Assembly (NCBI GenBank): GCA_977006965.1
Contig: OZ345356.1
Location: forward strand, 3,157,192-3,221,191
Length of the DNA: 64,000 nt
Source: Phymatolithon calcareum
Taxonomy: Eukaryota; Rhodophyta; Florideophyceae; Hapalidiales
Direction of reading: 5' to 3'
In this document: positions 32,801 through 42,757 of the stretch, one piece after another
How positions within the stretch are numbered: the first letter of the stretch is position 1
Layout of the letters: each line of letters starts with the position of its first letter
Translations under genes and position numbers: made by a program
The notes under the pieces: generated by a model
Database searches by the model: none
Told to the model about the DNA's origin: nothing
The model's input: only the letters and a program-made list of their open reading frames with translations

Positions 32801-34680
32801 CTGGTTCATTCAAAGGTTCTACTTCTCGGTGGTCAACCGCAGAGAAGGAAGCATTCGCCATAGTCGCTTCTGTTACCAGACTCGATTATTTGCTTCTGAC
32901 ACCTAAAGGGTTCTCCCTGTTTACGGACCACAAGAACTTGACCTACATTTTTAACCCGGCGGCTACAGACTCTAATATTCGGAAGCATGTGGCTAACAAG
33001 GTCGAACGGTGGGCGATGAAGCTGTCCGCTTTCAAGTACACTATTGTACACATACCCGGCGAGAAAAATATCTGGGCAGACTTGCTATCTCGTTGGGGTG
33101 CACCTGGAATTTCTGCACCAACTTCCACTAACATAGCTCGTCTTCGAGTCGCTGCACTTTTTACTGCCCCCATTGCTCCCGATTTTGACCCGGACTTTTC
33201 ATGGCCCAGTCATGCTGACATCAAAACAGCACAGGAAAAAGGCATCTCTAAAGGGGGAGAGAATATCCCCGTGCAGACATCTCGCGGTCTACTATGCAAC
33301 GCGGAGTCAGCAGTGTGGATTCCTTCCTCTGACGTGTCACTGCAGATTCGTATCTGTGTCATTGGCCACTGTGGCCGTGGTGGCCATCGTGGGGCAGACA
33401 CGACCTTCCGGAACATCAGCTCTTGTTTCTATTGGACTACGATGAAGTCGGACATTTACTCTTTCTGCAACTCATGCTTGCATTACGTTTCGACATCCGG
33501 TGGACTTCGCATCCCTCGTCCAATGGCACACGCACTTCATGCACAAAAGCCCAATGAAGTTCTACACTTCGACTATCTGTTTATGGGAAAAAGCGATTCG
33601 GATTTTCAGTACATCCTAATTATTAAGGATGATGCGTCGTCGTTCGTGTGGCTCGAACCCTGTGCGTCTGCAGATGCACAGACGACAATTGCAGTGCTAC
33701 TCAAATGGTTTGCATCTTTTGGGGTTGCGTTGACGTGGATCTCAGATCGAGGTTCCCACTTCAAAAACTCTGTAATGGCGGGATTGAATCGTCAGCTGCA
33801 TGCCCACCACCACTTTACAACGCCATATTGTCCTCAGCCTAATGGCACAGTGGAGACAGTATGCAAGGAGACGTTACGTTGCTGTCGCGCCCTACTATCC
33901 GAGTTTCGGATGAAGGACAAAGAATGGCCTGCGGTTGTTCGTGTGGTCCAAAGCGTGTTGAATCACTCGGTTCGTCCCGTCCTTGGTAACCGAGCTCCAG
34001 TCACTGCGTTTACTGGACTGCCTGCTGATAACCCACTACGTACATTGCTTCCTCCGTCTGCAGCAACAACGCATACCGTTTCCGAGATCCATCTGAAGAA
34101 GATCATGCATATTGATAATCTTCTGAAGTCCCTGGAAGAAATTCATCGTGACGTCGCTGAAAGGAAAACTCGGCGCCGCGAGCAGGCAGTCCTCAGCCAC
34201 AACAAAAAGACTCATGTTTGCAATGTAAACTTCACTGTCGGAGACTACGTGCTCGTAGCACAGAGGCTCCGGAATTCAGGACACAAATTGCGAGTCAAGT
34301 GGCGTGGGCCCCGGCGTGTTGTTCGAGCTGACTCAGAGCTCATATTTGAGGTTGAGGACCTAATTGCTAATACCACAGCTCTGGTGCACGCAAACAGAAT
34401 TAAGTTTTATTCCGACTCAAAGATTAATCTCACCGAAGAGCTCTTGGACACGGTTGAGAATAATAATCCCCACTTCCAGACGGTGTCAAAAATTCTTGAT
34501 TTCCGTTACAATGCAGATCTTGCCATTTATCAAGTTCTTATCAAGTGGCGTCGGTTTTCCTCCGAAGAGCCAGGCTGGGAGCCGTTTGATACTATGCGCG
34601 AAGATATTCCTCAAATGTTGCAGAAGTTCCTCGATACCTTCCATGACCAAGACCTCGTGGCATTGGCTCTGTCTTCCTGA
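29857..34680 (+). CDS. gypsy Gag-Pol polyprotein with chromodomain (1607 aa)
   Basis: Order by residue. Gag is ~1-300 with a zinc-knuckle-like CLNKKCKGKHRIQNC (281-295). The protease region has GDYGADHSAL (349-358) and LLSRPLLQSMGF (436-447). RT follows with FRFTVDLRPVN (681-691), AIIDLCHGYWQL (718-729) and the catalytic box QWLDNILIH (781-789). RNase H has LTDAS (946-950), E998 region and FTDHKNLTY (1022-1030). The integrase HHCC finger (H1171, H1177, C1204, C1207) and DDE core D1239, D1297, E1333 have exact D-35-E spacing. The C-terminal chromodomain (~1541-1595) reads KILDFR...YQVLIKWR..PGWEPFD. Oddities: the RT box is LDN instead of xDD and the protease is DYG instead of DS/TG. Both could impair activity despite the open frame. 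The start is the ATG at 29857, 66 nt after the LTR. Confidence 0.93.
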   Translation: MAGQSGPQAGQHLFTPVAHPELRQLGQKNIHVFLKDRERYLLRLQDANAASNAQISAITLKASVDPDPLQSLIDFEEFGDAVTSVDTLTDDILNTWLEEKVEKSLDTLTLSDLEAAVKSNVRINVNEPNAEIRIMRLFTDYRTLLRVKKWESLVDENTKVAVQHIVELLKPLALKTRVENDLDLGRRDLRKDWKNFYKYVRAEAVHCEKYVPIKAVSMKNEAEKPTVPKDSSRKASSVAPHSVPTRSIAPKQATIPTSAPTRVNGSASTASSVPAREEPDCLNKKCKGKHRIQNCPITPKEEQDRLLKEIRMSKNRIAALLMEPAEIPEQGSGRYSGTLADKVSVTVNGDYGADHSALSAEHLKQCADSGIFIPILPLSSPVEVELALGGKDDEPKKVFSASRKARISTTLDTSKGPMRLRNVEYLVFDESMPEVLLSRPLLQSMGFNLDEHFASVRDTFHDTDFSHVGFSANPSLGESISVPKVPGRLASLLLSRTPQENDVVPIDEAYDSDAPSGGEESMPELETTPEHSTADLDVPSPLFYGDVAHYDPIPSDDECQPGENNPEATLKEIESMVSDARENGLSESCLAELESMTTEYRDVFRTRLGDDPPLSVPTMKIDLVENHKPIRVKVRRYSPPQAAFLRSKVDELRRLRLVCPNNSSRWACAPLVVPKPGPEKFRFTVDLRPVNSQTVPHSWPMPNMELASSQLAGSTCYAIIDLCHGYWQLAFDENSQECQSFVTPDGVFTPTRVMQGQTNAVSFFQSTIQELCLPIRENSIQWLDNILIHAKTAPELLGILRKLFHMCTEKGLKLHARKCKLFLLSVKWCGMIISKDGIRMDPSRMSALLEMHAPNTGSELQQFVCAANWMRRCVPEFNRIVAPLSSALEAVYQRAGRRTKQAVQKVAIDSTVWNQEQDVAFHSMKQALHKATTLAHPDPEMLLCLLTDASDAHWAGVLTQIPEHTRDLDSEEQPHQPLSFLSGSFKGSTSRWSTAEKEAFAIVASVTRLDYLLLTPKGFSLFTDHKNLTYIFNPAATDSNIRKHVANKVERWAMKLSAFKYTIVHIPGEKNIWADLLSRWGAPGISAPTSTNIARLRVAALFTAPIAPDFDPDFSWPSHADIKTAQEKGISKGGENIPVQTSRGLLCNAESAVWIPSSDVSLQIRICVIGHCGRGGHRGADTTFRNISSCFYWTTMKSDIYSFCNSCLHYVSTSGGLRIPRPMAHALHAQKPNEVLHFDYLFMGKSDSDFQYILIIKDDASSFVWLEPCASADAQTTIAVLLKWFASFGVALTWISDRGSHFKNSVMAGLNRQLHAHHHFTTPYCPQPNGTVETVCKETLRCCRALLSEFRMKDKEWPAVVRVVQSVLNHSVRPVLGNRAPVTAFTGLPADNPLRTLLPPSAATTHTVSEIHLKKIMHIDNLLKSLEEIHRDVAERKTRRREQAVLSHNKKTHVCNVNFTVGDYVLVAQRLRNSGHKLRVKWRGPRRVVRADSELIFEVEDLIANTTALVHANRIKFYSDSKINLTEELLDTVENNNPHFQTVSKILDFRYNADLAIYQVLIKWRRFSSEEPGWEPFDTMREDIPQMLQKFLDTFHDQDLVALALSS

Positions 34681-34703
34681 CGATCGTCTTTGTGAGAGAG
34701 GAG

Positions 34704-35153
34704 TGCTGCGTATCATGGGCTATGATTCGCTTGAGGCGTTTCTTCCGCAGGCTCTCACTTCGTGCTTCATTTGGAACAGTGCTTCCCGAACAGAAACACT
34801 TTTTTCCTCTCAACCCGATTCGGAGGAATTCGCATGAACTTTGTGATTGCCTTGAATTCTCGTTTCCTGTTCTTTCTATGAACCTCTTGAAAACTACCAC
34901 CCAAGATGGAAAACAAATTTCCGCAACAGTCATCTTGTTACCAATTACGGTAACTGTTCGATGCGCTGTATCAATGCTGGGTGCCTTTCATCGTTCTGCT
35001 GTGGGTGTAACCGCACAGCCAATTTCACTTGTTTCTCTTTAAGTAGTGGACTTAAGTCCAACTTTCAATAAACGACAGAGCAAAGCCGCTCTCCACTTTT
35101 CTTCAACTTCAATCCTCGCAGCACCAACCGCTGCAAGAACGTACCAAGCAACA
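34704..35153 (+). repeat. 3' LTR of gypsy element
   Basis: 450 bp, TG..CA ends, followed by the TCCAT target duplication. Differs from the 5' LTR by seven substitutions and a 3-bp deletion. Confidence 0.92.
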
Positions 35154-35158
35154 TCCAT

Positions 35159-36056
35159 AGGGCGAGGTGCAAGGCGTACTCCCATCGACATAGCACGAGG
35201 GTCTTGTAGATCGTCATGTTCTTCATTGTGTGTAGTCCCTTGGCATTCATTCCAATATCTCGAAGACTCAGGATAATTCCCTTCGCTTTTGAGATTCGTT
35301 TCAACGTGGCGTGTTCGGTGACACCCTTGTTGTCAACGGTTGTACCTAAGTATTCCAGCCGTCTTGTTTCATGGAGTTCGGCCCCTGCTAGCTGGAATTT
35401 TCGCTTGAATAAACCGGAGTAGATGAGGGCTTCGCTTTTTCCCTTCTTCGTGTTCCACATCATACCGTTCTCCTTGGCCCATCGTGTCGCTGTATCGAGG
35501 AGCCATTGCATTCCGTCGGAGTTTATCGCTTGCAGTTGGACGTCGTCGGCAAACAGAATCGCGGGGTACTTTGACATATGCCGGGGTGCCTTCTGGATCA
35601 TCTCGGCAAATGTGTCCATGAACATGTTATAGAGGCATGGGCTTAGCGGGGAGCCCTGGAGAACTCCGCGGTCGATCTGAAGCCATATCTTCTCTTCGTC
35701 GCCCGCAGTACAGATCCAGGACGGTTTCAGGAGGTATTTGATCATCTCGGCGATATCCGAGGGTAGACATTGCTGGACTCGGCGCATAACTGTGTTGCGC
35801 GGGACTCGGTCGTAAGCAGACGATCGGTCCAGGACAGCGACGAAGCGATGACCTCTCCTCATTGTGCTAGTTGACCTCAGGATCGCAAGTTCAGTACACT
35901 TATTCTTCTCGAACCCCAATTGGAATCGGTGGAATTTGTACCGTTGACATATAGCAGAGTCCATCGCCGCATCTATGATTTTCCTGACTTGGCTTAATAG
36001 CGAAATTGGTCTGTAGTTTCCTGGAACGTGCGCCGGCCCTTTTTTTCTGGTATTGG
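35159..36056 (-). pseudogene. LINE lineage E, 5' half (RT core)
   Basis: Frame open from 35964 with MDSAICQRYKFHRFQLGFEK, FVAVLDRSSAYDRVPRNTVM, RGVLQGSPLSPCLYNMFMDT, ILFADDVQLQ, MMWNTKKGKSEALI and CRWEYALHLALW. It then runs into the gypsy LTR. Upstream of 35964, KKGPAHVPGNYRPISLLSQV is present. The element is 5'-truncated at about 36056. The usual PQGSP motif is LQGSP here. Confidence 0.85.
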
Positions 36057-36115
36057 TGAATACCGGCGTTGAGGGCTTCTAAAATAAAAACCTACAATTT
36101 CCTCCCCCCGCTTCA
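36057..36115 (+). repeat. LINE 3'-end scrap (plus strand)
   Basis: GTTGAGGGCTTCTAAAATAA followed by AAACCTACAATTTCC is the 3' terminus of lineage E, here inverted relative to the LINE it abuts. It could be a tiny truncated insertion or an inversion product of the neighbouring copy. Confidence 0.5.
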
Positions 36116-37010
36116 ACAAGGCAAAATTTTGCATTTCAAAGTGAAAAGAACACTTATGTTTGGTTCGGTGCTTGGATTCGGCACAACAGTCGGAGTCAGA
36201 TGACATTCCTCTGTAGAGAGGACCAAACATTTGGCTGAAGAACGTTTGCTCAACTTCCTTTGCGGCCTTCTCAATGTCTTCTGTCCATGGCGTTAGATGC
36301 ATTGCGTATTCTCAACGTGGCTGGATTAGTGCCTCGTACACCTTGATGCACTTTTGAATGGTCAGCCCTTTCTTGAATATTCCAAGTGTGCGCAACTCGT
36401 ATAGGGCGGACCTTGCCTTCTTCAGGCGTTGTATCATTTTCGTGTCTGATATTCCTTCGGGTCCAAGGGAGACTCCAAGGTAGGTGACCTCCGGGACGTG
36501 CGTCAGGACCATGTTCTCCAGTTTGAATGTTTCGCATGCTGTTTCCTCTGATTCTAGGATATCGCTTTTTCTCTTTTTCGTATTCCATGTCATACCGCGC
36601 TCTTCGGCCCACCGAGTAGCTATGTCCAGCATGCCTTGCCATGCAGCAGGTGATTTCGCTGATAGAAGAACGTCGTCTGCGAATAAGACAGCGGGGACGT
36701 CCGCCTATGTGCTCGGGACCTCGCTCATACGCTCGGCGAACACATGCATAAAAATGTTGTACAGACTCGGGCTGAGTGCGGACCCCTGTGGTACACCCCT
36801 GTCCACTAAAACCACTTCTTGTCGGCACCTCCAATTGTTGAAACCCACGAGGGTGACAGAAATGGCTCGGCGATTGTGCAGACCTCGAGAGGCAGCACAT
36901 GTCTCATTCGTTTCACTAAGTGTTTTCTCGGAACTGTGTCGTATGCCGCTTTCAGGTCCAGGACTGCTACGCATCGCTGGCCTCCTTTCAGCAGCTCCGT
37001 GGCTCTAAAT
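36116..37010 (-). pseudogene. LINE lineage C, fragment
   Basis: In several frames: VLVDRGVPQGSALSPSLYNI (36705-36974), ATRWAEERGMTWNTKKRKSD and VTYLGVSLGPEGISDTKMIQ (36312-36632), and HLTPWTEDIEKAAKEVEQTF (35994-36302). It matches 24693-25754 but extends further 5' to the RT core, and frameshifts break it. Both ends are truncated. Confidence 0.75.
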
Positions 37011-38850
37011 TACGATTTACCTAGTTTTTCCATCTTTTCCATTCGTCCTCAATCAAAGAAAGTGTCCTCAAGTGAAGACGCTCGGCACATAAACAATGGG
37101 CATGTAAAGCAATAAAATATACATGCTGAAACATTTACTAAATATTTCGATTTATGGAAAAACGGCAATAGCGATGGGAGCAAGAGCAACAAGGGTCTAT
37201 GAAATCGACGGTAAGCAGTAACTCCACAGATACTGGAGGCATCATCGTAATCAATACAAATAGTCGACCTAGATATCATGATAGATGACATAGAGCGGTA
37301 TAGAGAGCATGATGCCTGTGACGGCAGGGAAGTGTCAAAGGTACGAAGGAGAGATGAAGCACAAAAATTCGATTCAGCAGGATTTAAGTGACTCACCGTG
37401 AAGCGCACTTCGCGCCGCTGTGCAATTGAGTGGGAACAACGAGTCGGGGAAAGGAAGAGTGCCGGTCCATAAACGCTTCAACCACTTGCTCTGCTAGTCG
37501 TCTTCCGAAGTTGAGTCTACGCGATAGGGACAGGCAGATCCACCTGTACCATCACCGGGTTCTCTGTGTGAGAGTGCCACACAGTGATTGCTCATACTCA
37601 CTTTCGTGCGACGAAGATTAGGAGGCCTGAGAGCAGCGGCGTCCATTTCCAGTGATGGAAAGGGAAGTCTCTTCTCGATCTCCGCTATCCTGAGTAGTTC
37701 TTCTTTGCTCCAGATGTGCGCGCGGTTGCGCACCAGAGATGATCGACGGTTTTTAACAACTGCACCGCTCCCCAAAGTCTTTTCCATTCTAGACTCTCGT
37801 GAAGAATTACCGATCAGCGCGCGAGCATGAAAGCTGTTATAAGCGACGTCCGCAAGATGTGTTCCGCACACGGGCATTTTTCATTTGTTCTAAGTTATGA
37901 ATGCATCATTCAAAAATATGTATCGTATGTAGGAGCGGTTATATCCTTGCTCCACTATGCCAGTTCCTGTTTACAGCGACTACTGTGCATTTAACAGAAG
38001 TGCAGCGCCGTGTCGTCACTGAGAGCCATCTTGTCTGAGGCAGTCCCTACCACTGGTCCAGTTGACAGTTTGACAGGTGGAAAACACTATACTGTACGCC
38101 ATTGTCCCACGCCGACGGCGATGGATGCAACAACGCAACCATCGCCGTACCACATCGTCCGCCTGCTCGTTGATATACTTCACCCCGCCGGCGACGTAGC
38201 CATCGTCACCGTCCTCGCCGAGCTGCGTTGTCTGCATTTCCACTGCGCTTTGCTGCACTGTTAGAAATCAATGACTTTACTGCGCCTTGTGCCAAATACG
38301 CCTTCAAGCTGCCGATACCCTGCTGTATGCCTCACGCGAAGCCGGTCATTTCTTCAAAATACACCGCCTAAATGCCGCGTCGTGCCACCCGGGAAGTGTA
38401 CGATTTGTCGGCGTGCCTACAAAATACACTTCCCGACACCGATGGTGGCTATGCTCTCCAACATATCGCAATGCTTCGCGTAGTAAGCGCAAGTAAGGCA
38501 AAACAGTATGGGCGAAGATGATTAAAGATGTCTACACAGGCGAGGAAAGGGATACAAAAAGCAGAGTGTTGCAAACAACATGGACGGGGAGACGCAAATC
38601 ACTCTCGCGGGTGGTGGGCCGTGCAGACTGTAGTGGCGGGGGTATTGCACAGTTACTGCGTAGGAGCGCGGCGGTAGACATTTGAGACGATGGACGGAGT
38701 TGGCAGCAAAATACAGTCGTGGCAGGAAAATTGGAGCAGCAGTGTGCCTGCTGCAGATTCCAACAGGTGTCAACACCGTATATGGTTGAAGCATTCAGCA
38801 CCAGAGCTAGAGAGCATATGAAGAACTTTCAACCAGGTTAGCGGGGCTGG
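37011..38850. other. no recognised gene
   Basis: About 1.8 kb of non-repeated sequence by eye. Short ORFs only; the best, 37494-37877 (minus), is listed separately. Nothing else is supported. Confidence 0.4.
37494..37877 (-). CDS. hypothetical protein (127 aa)
   Basis: ATG at 37877. The stretch AHIWSKEELLRIAEIEKRLP looks helical and non-random, but there are no family motifs and no support from neighbours. It could be a real small gene, an exon, or chance. Confidence 0.22.
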   Translation of the reverse strand: MPVCGTHLADVAYNSFHARALIGNSSRESRMEKTLGSGAVVKNRRSSLVRNRAHIWSKEELLRIAEIEKRLPFPSLEMDAAALRPPNLRRTKVSMSNHCVALSHREPGDGTGGSACPYRVDSTSEDD

Positions 38851-39872
38851 AAGAAGAAGAAGAGGAAATTTTTATTATAGTGTTACCAATGCATCTGCTG
38901 ACGCTTGGGGCAACACTTCTGGCGAGACACTAGGACTCAATCGGAACCCAAAAGCTCCATTTCGCAAAAGTGACATAGTCTGCAAAACTCCAAAACCTAC
39001 CTCTGGTCTCCGCTAGGAGTTACAGAGGGCAACATATTTCCCCACATATGTGATGCACGCTTTGCTTTTCGTTTTCGATGAGCCGCGCGGCACGACAGAC
39101 CGGGGAAGTCGCTAAACTCGCCCATGGCGCCATCGGCACAGAAACGACTCGGGACGTTGCAAACTCCCTCGCGCGGATCGGCGGGCAGGCCGAGCGAGAG
39201 ATAGTCTCAAAGAGATGCACGGCAAGGACGACCCAAGATGTCGTTAAACTCGCCAAAGGCGCTCCGGCGCAGATAAGACTGGGGACGTCAGCAACTCTCT
39301 CGCGTGAATCGCCGCGCGCCACGACAGACCCGGGAAGTCGCTAAACTTGCCCATGGCGCCATCGGCGCAGAAACGACTCGGGACGTTGCAAACTCCCCCG
39401 CGCAGATTGGCGGGCAAGCCGAGCGAGAGTAAGTCCCAAAGAGATGCACGGCAAAGACGACCCAAGATGTCGCTAAACTAGCCCAAGGCGCTCCGGCGCA
39501 GACAAGACTGGGGACGTCAGTAACTCCCTCGCGTGGATCACCGCGCGCCACGACAGATCCGGGAAGTCGCTAAACTCGTCCATGGCGCCATCGGCGCAGA
39601 AACGACTCGGCACGTCGCAAACTCCCATGTGCGTACCGTCGCTCGTCAAGAGACAGTATACTCTGCGTGGCAATAGAAGCGATATGATTTTCCCCCTCGA
39701 GATCTCTTCAGTGAGACCAGAGGAGGTTTTGGAGTTTTGCTGACTATGTCACTTTTAGCGAAATGGAGCTTTTGGGTTCCGATTGAGTCCTAGTGTCTCG
39801 CCAGAAGTGTTGCCCCAAGCGTCAGCAGATGCATTCGTAACACTATAATAAAAATTTCCTCTTCTTCTTCTT
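38851..39872. mobile_element. foldback-type element with ~163-bp inverted termini and internal tandem repeats
   Basis: 38851-39014 and 39710-39872 are near-perfect inverted repeats (both start AAGAAGAAGAAGAGGAAAT read inward; about four mismatches or gaps by eye). The interior holds ~2.5 tandem units of ~230 bp starting at 39081, 39310 and 39540 (GGGAAGTCGCTAAACT, CATGGCGCCATCGGC, GCTCCGGCGCAGA.AAGACT). No transposase ORF is present, so it is non-autonomous. No clear target duplication is visible. A fragment of the terminus recurs at 28480-28555. Confidence 0.85.
39081..39625 (+). repeat. ~230-bp tandem repeat inside the foldback element
   Basis: Units start at 39081, 39310 and 39540, the last partial. 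Each unit itself carries a weaker half-unit periodicity (AAGTCGCTAAACTCG versus GATGTCG.TAAACTCG). Confidence 0.75.
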
Positions 39873-39899
39873 TTCTCTTTCGATCTCATAGGTTTACTC

Positions 39900-40231
39900 G
39901 CTGTATTCGCGCCTCACTGGGTCCCATTTTCTGCATGTCGTCGAAGTATGTGCAGAGCTGAACTTTGTATGCTTCTCTTACCTGTCTTTTGATTTCCGAT
40001 TTAACCTCGCTATATCCTTTTTCGTCACTCTACTGTACGAGCTGGTAATCGTGTTAGTTGCTTGGCTAGTTTGTCTAGTTCCCTGTTGCAACAACTCTTG
40101 AACCTTGAAGGCCTGAGCGAAAACGACATCCACAGTTCCACAGCTTCTTCGACAATAGATCATACCAAGTGTCCAACTCACATTTGCTTTACGCGCCCGC
40201 AGCTGCTCCAATATCGTCGGCACCCACTCCA
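39900..40231 (-). pseudogene. LINE fragment, linker between endonuclease and RT
   Basis: Minus strand 40232-39978 begins EWVPTILEQLRARK, continuing the frame of 40514-40700 across an insertion. Downstream resembles the ..KELDNLAKQLTR.. linker of lineages A and C but in shifting frames. Dead copy. Confidence 0.6.
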
Positions 40232-40513
40232 TTCATTCATTCATTCTGCATATTCCCCTAGTGGGGCTAGCAACGCTTCGAGGGTCTACGTTTTCTCCAT
40301 TCTCTCCTATTTGTCGGGCGCTTGATGGCGGCTTGCACGTCGAGGTCAGGTAAGTCGCCAAAGATTGAGTCTGGTGTTGGTCGAACACATTGAAATGGAA
40401 TCTCGAGTGTCTTCTCTGCCTCCAGCGCGTCCCTTTTGCGACGCGTCCCCTCGCAGCAACTGAAAGGATTCTACGGTGCGTGCGGTAGCGCATATTACAG
40501 AACTGGAAAATCT
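40232..40513 (-). mobile_element. truncated retroelement 3' end (family R4) with (GAAT)n tail and TSD
   Basis: Flanked by GGC(A/G)CCCACTCCA at 40219-40231 and 40514-40526, a 13-bp duplication with one change. The minus-strand 3' end is a (GAAT)4 run. The coding part reads PFQCVRPTPDSIFGDLPDLD then a stop. The same peptide recurs at 42143-42312 and 43018-43160. Confidence 0.7.
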
Positions 40514-40770
40514 GGCGCCCACTCCAACATTTCGTCGCTGGCCTTGACTGCTTTTTCAATACTCGGAGACTTAGAAACAGTTTTATGTCCTTTCTCAGCT
40601 ACAATTCCGTTGATCGCAACTCTAATTGCCACTGCAATTTGTTCAGTAACCCCTTCCCACATTACATGTCAGAGGTCAGGAATCCCTGCTTCTAAGGATT
40701 TTGTATAAAGAATATCGCTGTTGCTCATCCCTTGTCTTAATACGAAGGTAGGCCTTGTTTTTTTCCTTAT
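40514..40770 (-). pseudogene. LINE fragment, end of endonuclease region
   Basis: Minus strand reads VMWEGVTEQIAVAIRVAING, then SIEKAVKASDEMLEWAP, matching WEGVTEHIPVATRVINN...AKEEMSKWAP of lineage A. It is the upstream half of the copy interrupted at 40232-40513. Confidence 0.65.
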
Positions 40771-40839
40771 TCTCCAGGTGCAGTGACCAGACAATGATTT
40801 TAGATACTAGAAATTGCAATTGATGCTGTCAAAAGAGAT

Positions 40840-41490
40840 CATCCGATGTCAACGTCGCGCTCGCTTGCCTTGTGACCACATCCAGACAACATTGTAGTCG
40901 CAGCAATGATACGCGGGTGCGCCTTTTTTCGCAAATTTACGCCATAAACGGCAATCGAGATCTACATGGAACGCAGAATAAGAAGCTCGCGACTTTCGGT
41001 GCCTTCTCTTGGTGATCTGTTGGGTCACAAGGGCAACCTGCCCCATACGCATCTTGAACCATGTTTTTCACTTTGCCAGTAGTACATAAGATAGTTTGTC
41101 CCTTCTGCTCAGTAAAGGAAGGCGGAGGTTTTCTGATACTGGCTCGATTGCTTGGATTGCGCGCTCTCATCATTAGCAGCATATTCCTTCGTCCACGCGG
41201 AGTCGAAGATCGTACCCCTTTTCTGACCTCTTCTTTGACGCCGTGCAAGTCAGCACAGCGAAATCTAGAGTCACACTATTCTCTTTCCCAATTTCGTTTT
41301 TCTCACCTTTCATTCCACTCGTCATCTTGACACAACGAAACCAGAAGGTTCTTTGTTTTCTTCTTTTCTTCTTTTGGATTCTTTTTTACTATTTTTTCCC
41401 TTTTTGTCTCCCTGTCTCTCACCCACTTCTTTCAGTCATTCACTCTTTTCGTCTCTCCCACACTTTTCACTCATCCGGCTTTCTCTACCC
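40840..41490 (-). repeat. repeat R3, inverse copy
   Basis: 40980-41170 matches 17560-17730 in inverse (CAAGCAATCGAGCC, CCTTCCTTTACTGAG, ACCCAACAGATCACC). 41270-41480 is strongly pyrimidine-rich, mirroring the purine tract at 16995-17100. One tandem unit appears to be missing relative to the other copy. Confidence 0.55.
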
Positions 41491-41499
41491 AGTACAACG

Positions 41500-42140
41500 T
41501 CAGATTCTTGTGATGGAAACATAAGTGACGATAACCAAGTTGCAAAACCGCTCCGATGAGCTCCAATAGCATTACTGAGGGCATTTCAAAAGTAAAATTT
41601 ATTCCAGTAATAAAAGGTTCTTGTGAGCATGTCTCTACAATCAACTACTTGAATAGCTAAGGATTTCAACGCAACGAAAGTTCTGTCATATGTAATGGTA
41701 ATTGACGAAGGGAGCTTCCATTAAACATAAATTCAATCTTTCTTAGCAAGCCCCTAGAAGCAAAAGCAAGAAGTATCGCTTTCATCATTTTTTGAGATTC
41801 GCTCTTTACTACGCATGTACCGCAATGAGGCTCGGGCTCTCGTAGAAGTCGGGCAATTTTTTCTCGGTTCATATTTGGACATCGTAACAGCTGTGTCAAT
41901 CAAGAGAATGAAGCACTTCAGTTTCCTTGGGAACCAATCTATTGGTGGATCGTTTAGTAAGCACATGCAGCACACGGTCAATCTGATAGATGTAGCGTGC
42001 AGGGACTAGGACAACGGAGAAGAAGACTCCTTCTCTGGATGCATTATAATGACTACCGATCAGAGCGCTTTCTCCAAAGCACCTTTATCACAAGCATCTA
42101 AGGCGCTTCACGACAGCGAAATATATTCAATATCATTTAA
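41500..42140. other. no gene recognised
   Basis: Short ORFs only. Nothing supported. Confidence 0.4.
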
Positions 42141-42142
42141 GC

Positions 42143-42312
42143 ATTCATGCATTTCGCGTATTCCCCTTGTGGGGCTAGCAAAACTTTGAGAGCCTAGTGC
42201 TCTCCCATTCCAGTTTTTTTGCTGCGAGTCTGACTGCTTCTTGCTCGTCGAGGTCCGGAACGTCGCTGAAGATTGACTCTGGAGTTGGTCGGACACATGG
42301 AAGCGACTAATC
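42143..42312 (-). repeat. family R4 retroelement 3' end, copy 2
   Basis: Minus strand reads CVRPTPESIFSDVPDLDEQE, then LEWESTRLSKFC and a stop, then ACAAGGGGAATACGCGAAAT. This is the conserved C-terminus of an element whose upstream part is not in the window. Confidence 0.6.
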
Positions 42313-42757
42313 CGGCGCGCGACGTGGCAGGTTCGAGGACAGCTGAGAAGAAATAATTGCACCAAATAGCCACAGATGCTTTCTGAAAAGCGTCAAGAGC
42401 AGGACTGGACTGAGGCGGAGCACACCAGTACCCGCTTTGTACATAATGGCTGCACTAGAGCAGTATGCCTTATTGAACCGAAGCCCGTCTTTCGTTCCGT
42501 CGCATTGTCCCACTAACGCCGGGGCGCGGTGACCGAGCAAAGCGCACAAGTAGGAGGTGTGGGTTTTGCTGGGAGGAGCAGCCATATGTCGTGCGTGTCA
42601 GTACCGTTTCCCAGGAGTAAGATTGCACGCCAGCTGTGTGTCTACCTGACCCCAGGCCTGCGTATCCTTCTAGTGCTTTCCCCACCAATACGGGGATGCG
42701 GTGCGTCGTACTACCACAGGAAATATTGCTGCTCTGTCTTTGTTGGAACGGATATTC

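Larger units (their letters stand above)
29338..35153 (+). mobile_element. full-length Ty3/gypsy LTR retrotransposon
   Basis: Two LTRs (453 and 450 bp) begin TG and end CA, flanking a single 1607-codon polyprotein. The 5-bp target duplication TCCAT is at 29333-29337 and 35154-35158. The LTRs differ by seven substitutions and one 3-bp indel by eye, implying a relatively recent insertion into the minus-strand LINE. A purine-rich GAGAGAGGAG (34694-34703) just before the right LTR is the likely polypurine tract. The base after the left LTR is G (GTGATCACTG...), so the primer-binding site is not the usual TGG-start type. Confidence 0.95.

Noticed and set aside
34592-34933. 113-codon minus-strand ORF at the right LTR
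   Set aside because: Same LTR antisense sequence as at 29082-29570; no independent coding evidence.
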